NCBI GenBank assembly: GCA_016176745.1
Contig: JACOWO010000029.1
Location: 1-7,773, forward strand
Length of the DNA: 7,773 bases
Direction of reading: 5' to 3'
Source: Nitrosopumilales archaeon
Lineage (GTDB): Archaea; Thermoproteota; Nitrososphaeria; Nitrososphaerales; Nitrosopumilaceae
A program made the translations under genes and the position numbers. Position 1 is the first letter of the stretch. Every line of letters begins with the position of its first letter. The notes under the pieces were generated by a model. The model saw only the letters and a list, made by a program, of their open reading frames with translations. It searched no databases and was not told where the DNA came from. Below are positions 6,799 to 7,773 of the stretch, piece after piece.

Positions 6799-7071
6799 AA
6801 TTAAAGATCTTTAGTCTGTCTTTTGCATTAATTTTTAACAAAACATTTCTTGTTCCCTGTGGGACAAGATCTTTCCAGTCTTGGTTGTTTGCTATTTTTG
6901 ATCTAATGTTGGTGCCTGAGAGGGACTCTCTTTGTTTTAGCGGAACAGGGATTACCTTTATTCCTCGTTTTTGAAATAAAGTTTGGCTAAACTCATCATT
7001 TGAGAACACGACATCGTATTTTGGCACGATTGAATCAATTTGTAGTGTCCAGTTGTTGTGATCATTTACAT

Positions 7072-7079
7072 CTCTCCTT
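7072..7079 (-). other. Deletion junction in nadM
   Basis: On the coding strand the family-like N-terminal frame ends at AAG (7077-7079) or the next codon, and the family-like C-terminal frame starts at GAT (7070-7072). The intervening bases are only AGGAGA-like, not enough for the missing segment. Confidence 0.7.
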
Positions 7080-7255
7080 TCTTTCGTCTGCAGTGAAGGG
7101 ATTTTTCATTTCATTTGATTTGTTAGAGCTGCCAATGCATATCCACAGATTTGCAACTTGCGATAATCCAAATAGAATTGCCTCAAGGTGTCCTAGGTGA
7201 AATGGCTGAAATCTCCCAATTAAAAGACCGTTCATGTCGCAGCTTGTTTTGTGTT

Positions 7256-7265
7256 CTTTAAAAAA
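7256..7265 (-). promoter_or_regulatory. TATA box of nadM, also a T-run after the CopD-like gene
   Basis: TTTTTTAAAG on the minus strand lies in the 36-nt gap after the CopD-like stop. Its centre is about 26 nt before the nadM ATG at 7235, predicting a leaderless mRNA. The T6 could also help end the upstream transcript. Confidence 0.45.
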
Positions 7266-7271
7266 TTTCAG

Positions 7272-7706
7272 TTATGCCCCAGCATCAAGCAACGCAGCCA
7301 TAAACAAAATTGCGACAGACAAAACTATAGTGACTTCACCTAGTATAATTATTTTTTTACGTAGTTTTTGTATTTGATTATCTGATAGTCGTTTTGAAAT
7401 AATTTTTTCTTCTACGTCTTTTCTGATTATTCTAACATGAACTGCATATGCCAAGATCAAGGCAACTACAAGAATTATCTTTACAATTAAAAAATTTCCA
7501 TAGCTTGATGAAAGCAAAAGATCTGGAATTGCTATTTTGTTGAACCTTCTTCCAACTTTGATCATAAATTGTAGTCTTTCTTCTAAAGATGTTGACATTG
7601 TTTTTAGAAGCGGAGACATGACTGCGCCAATAAACAAAGAGCCACCGACCCAAATTGCTGCAGAGACAAGATGTATCCAAGTAATTATTGCCTGTTCCAT
7701 TGTCAT
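7272..7706 (-). CDS. Small CopD-like integral membrane protein, apparently lacking one helix
   Basis: From ATG 7706 the product has 144 residues. A first membrane helix (about 6-30) contains ITWIHLVSAAIWVGGSLF, the His/Trp/Gly pattern at the start of CopD-domain proteins (copper resistance D, PF05425). It is followed by a basic amphipathic stretch with VGRRFNKIAIP. Two more helices follow, about 72-94 (IVKIILVVALILAYAVHV) and 118-140. Relatives normally have a further helix right after the RRFNxIA(I/V)P motif; here IAIP (residue 61) runs straight into DLLLSSSYG, which in relatives follows that helix, so an in-frame loss is suspected. Its function is unknown; copper or haem handling is only a family guess. 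A start at TTG 7730 is possible, but a TATA box centred near 7733 fits a leaderless start at 7706. It lies upstream of nadM on the same strand. Confidence 0.65.
   Translation of the reverse strand: MTMEQAIITWIHLVSAAIWVGGSLFIGAVMSPLLKTMSTSLEERLQFMIKVGRRFNKIAIPDLLLSSSYGNFLIVKIILVVALILAYAVHVRIIRKDVEEKIISKRLSDNQIQKLRKKIIILGEVTIVLSVAILFMAALLDAGA
7524..7526 (-). other. Suspected in-frame deletion junction in the CopD-like gene
   Basis: The Pro codon CCA ends IAIP and also precedes DLLLSS. In relatives, as I recall, one Pro stands before the missing helix and another before the Asp-Leu-Leu stretch, so a deletion between two CCA copies would leave exactly this sequence. Confidence 0.45.
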
Positions 7707-7728
7707 GGTGAATCGATGTTGTTCTAAC

Positions 7729-7737
7729 AAATATTAT
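7729..7737 (-). promoter_or_regulatory. TATA box of the CopD-like gene
   Basis: ATAATATTT on the minus strand, centred 27 nt before ATG 7706, argues for the ATG start and against TTG 7730, which would overlap the box. Confidence 0.45.
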
Positions 7738-7773
7738 CTATTTGGATGTTGACAACATTTTTTAGTTGTACAA

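Larger units (their letters stand above)
6791..7235 (-). pseudogene. nadM: Archaeal nicotinamide-nucleotide adenylyltransferase, interrupted by an internal loss of about 60 nt and frameshift
   Basis: NadM joins NMN and ATP to make NAD. From ATG 7235 one frame reads MNGLLIGRFQPFHLGH with the nucleotidyltransferase HxGH (His13-His16), then IGSSNKS and NPFTADERK (residue 53), and ends at TGA 7062-7064 after 57 residues. A second frame, recognisable from about 7072, reads DVNDHNNW, then SIVPKYDVVFSND, the SGTNIRSKI motif and DWKDLVPQGT to TAA 6791. Both parts fit the family, but about 20 residues that normally join them (a helix and strand ending near the IP of the family) are absent. The frames differ so that the loss must be 3n+2 nt. 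With the gap filled the length would be about 168, normal for NadM. The downstream piece alone (from GTG 7027) lacks HxGH and is not a separate gene. A TATA box precedes the ATG. Confidence 0.88.

Noticed and set aside
6791..7027. Separate 78-residue gene
   Set aside because: It starts in the middle of the NadM fold at a GTG that encodes the Val of SIVPKYD; the frame continues upstream with family-like residues. It is the C-terminal part of nadM.
7062..7090. Intein, intron or bypassing element in nadM
   Set aside because: Those insert extra sequence; here sequence is absent and the two parts abut.
7000..7200. Plus-strand 66-codon frame
   Set aside because: Antisense to the nadM N-terminal half, with no family resemblance.
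1..7773. CRISPR array, insertion sequence, tRNA or rRNA gene, defence or phage module
   Set aside because: I saw no repeated units, transposase motifs, terminal inverted repeats, cloverleaf-like segments or unusual gene content; the gaps between genes are all under 100 nt.

Overview
The window looks like a chromosomal segment of a Nitrososphaerota (Thaumarchaeota) archaeon. This is inferred from protein type, not from a database search. Glycerol-1-phosphate dehydrogenase (archaeal lipids), an aCPSF1/FttA termination nuclease with KH domains, an archaeal 20S proteasome beta subunit and an archaeal-type NadM are all archaeal markers. The FKBP and class-V aminotransferase resemble thaumarchaeal versions as I remember them. 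GC content is moderate (about 40% by eye), genes are tightly packed, and AT-rich boxes sit about 25-30 nt before start codons, as expected for archaeal TATA promoters and short-leader mRNAs.

Layout from left to right. A 5'-truncated PP-loop tRNA-thiolation-like enzyme (+) runs to 807. It is followed by a 92-residue SepF (+, 874-1152), whose end overlaps the 3' end of aCPSF1/FttA (-, 1144-3081). FttA lies 7 nt downstream of proteasome beta (psmB, -, 3089-3721), so the two probably form an operon. Across an 80-nt divergent promoter region lies egsA (+, 3803-4817), tail-to-tail with an FKBP-type prolyl isomerase (-, 4819-5568). Then come a class-V PLP aminotransferase (-, 5613-6758), a broken nadM (-, 6791-7235) and a small CopD-like membrane protein (-, 7272-7706).

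The genes are mostly housekeeping: tRNA modification, cell division, RNA 3'-end formation, proteolysis, membrane-lipid backbone synthesis, protein folding, amino-acid metabolism and NAD synthesis. I see no mobile element, CRISPR array, tRNA, rRNA or defence system, and no gene-free stretch over 100 nt.

The most striking feature is that three genes appear to have lost an internal piece of similar size. egsA lacks about 50 nt and nadM about 60 nt; both are frameshifted, and in both the remaining C-terminal part continues in another frame up to a natural stop. The CopD-like gene seems to lack its second membrane helix in frame. egsA and nadM should be essential, so either the assembly or amplification of this sequence is faulty, or the genome carries a recurrent short-deletion process. 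Raw reads would settle this.
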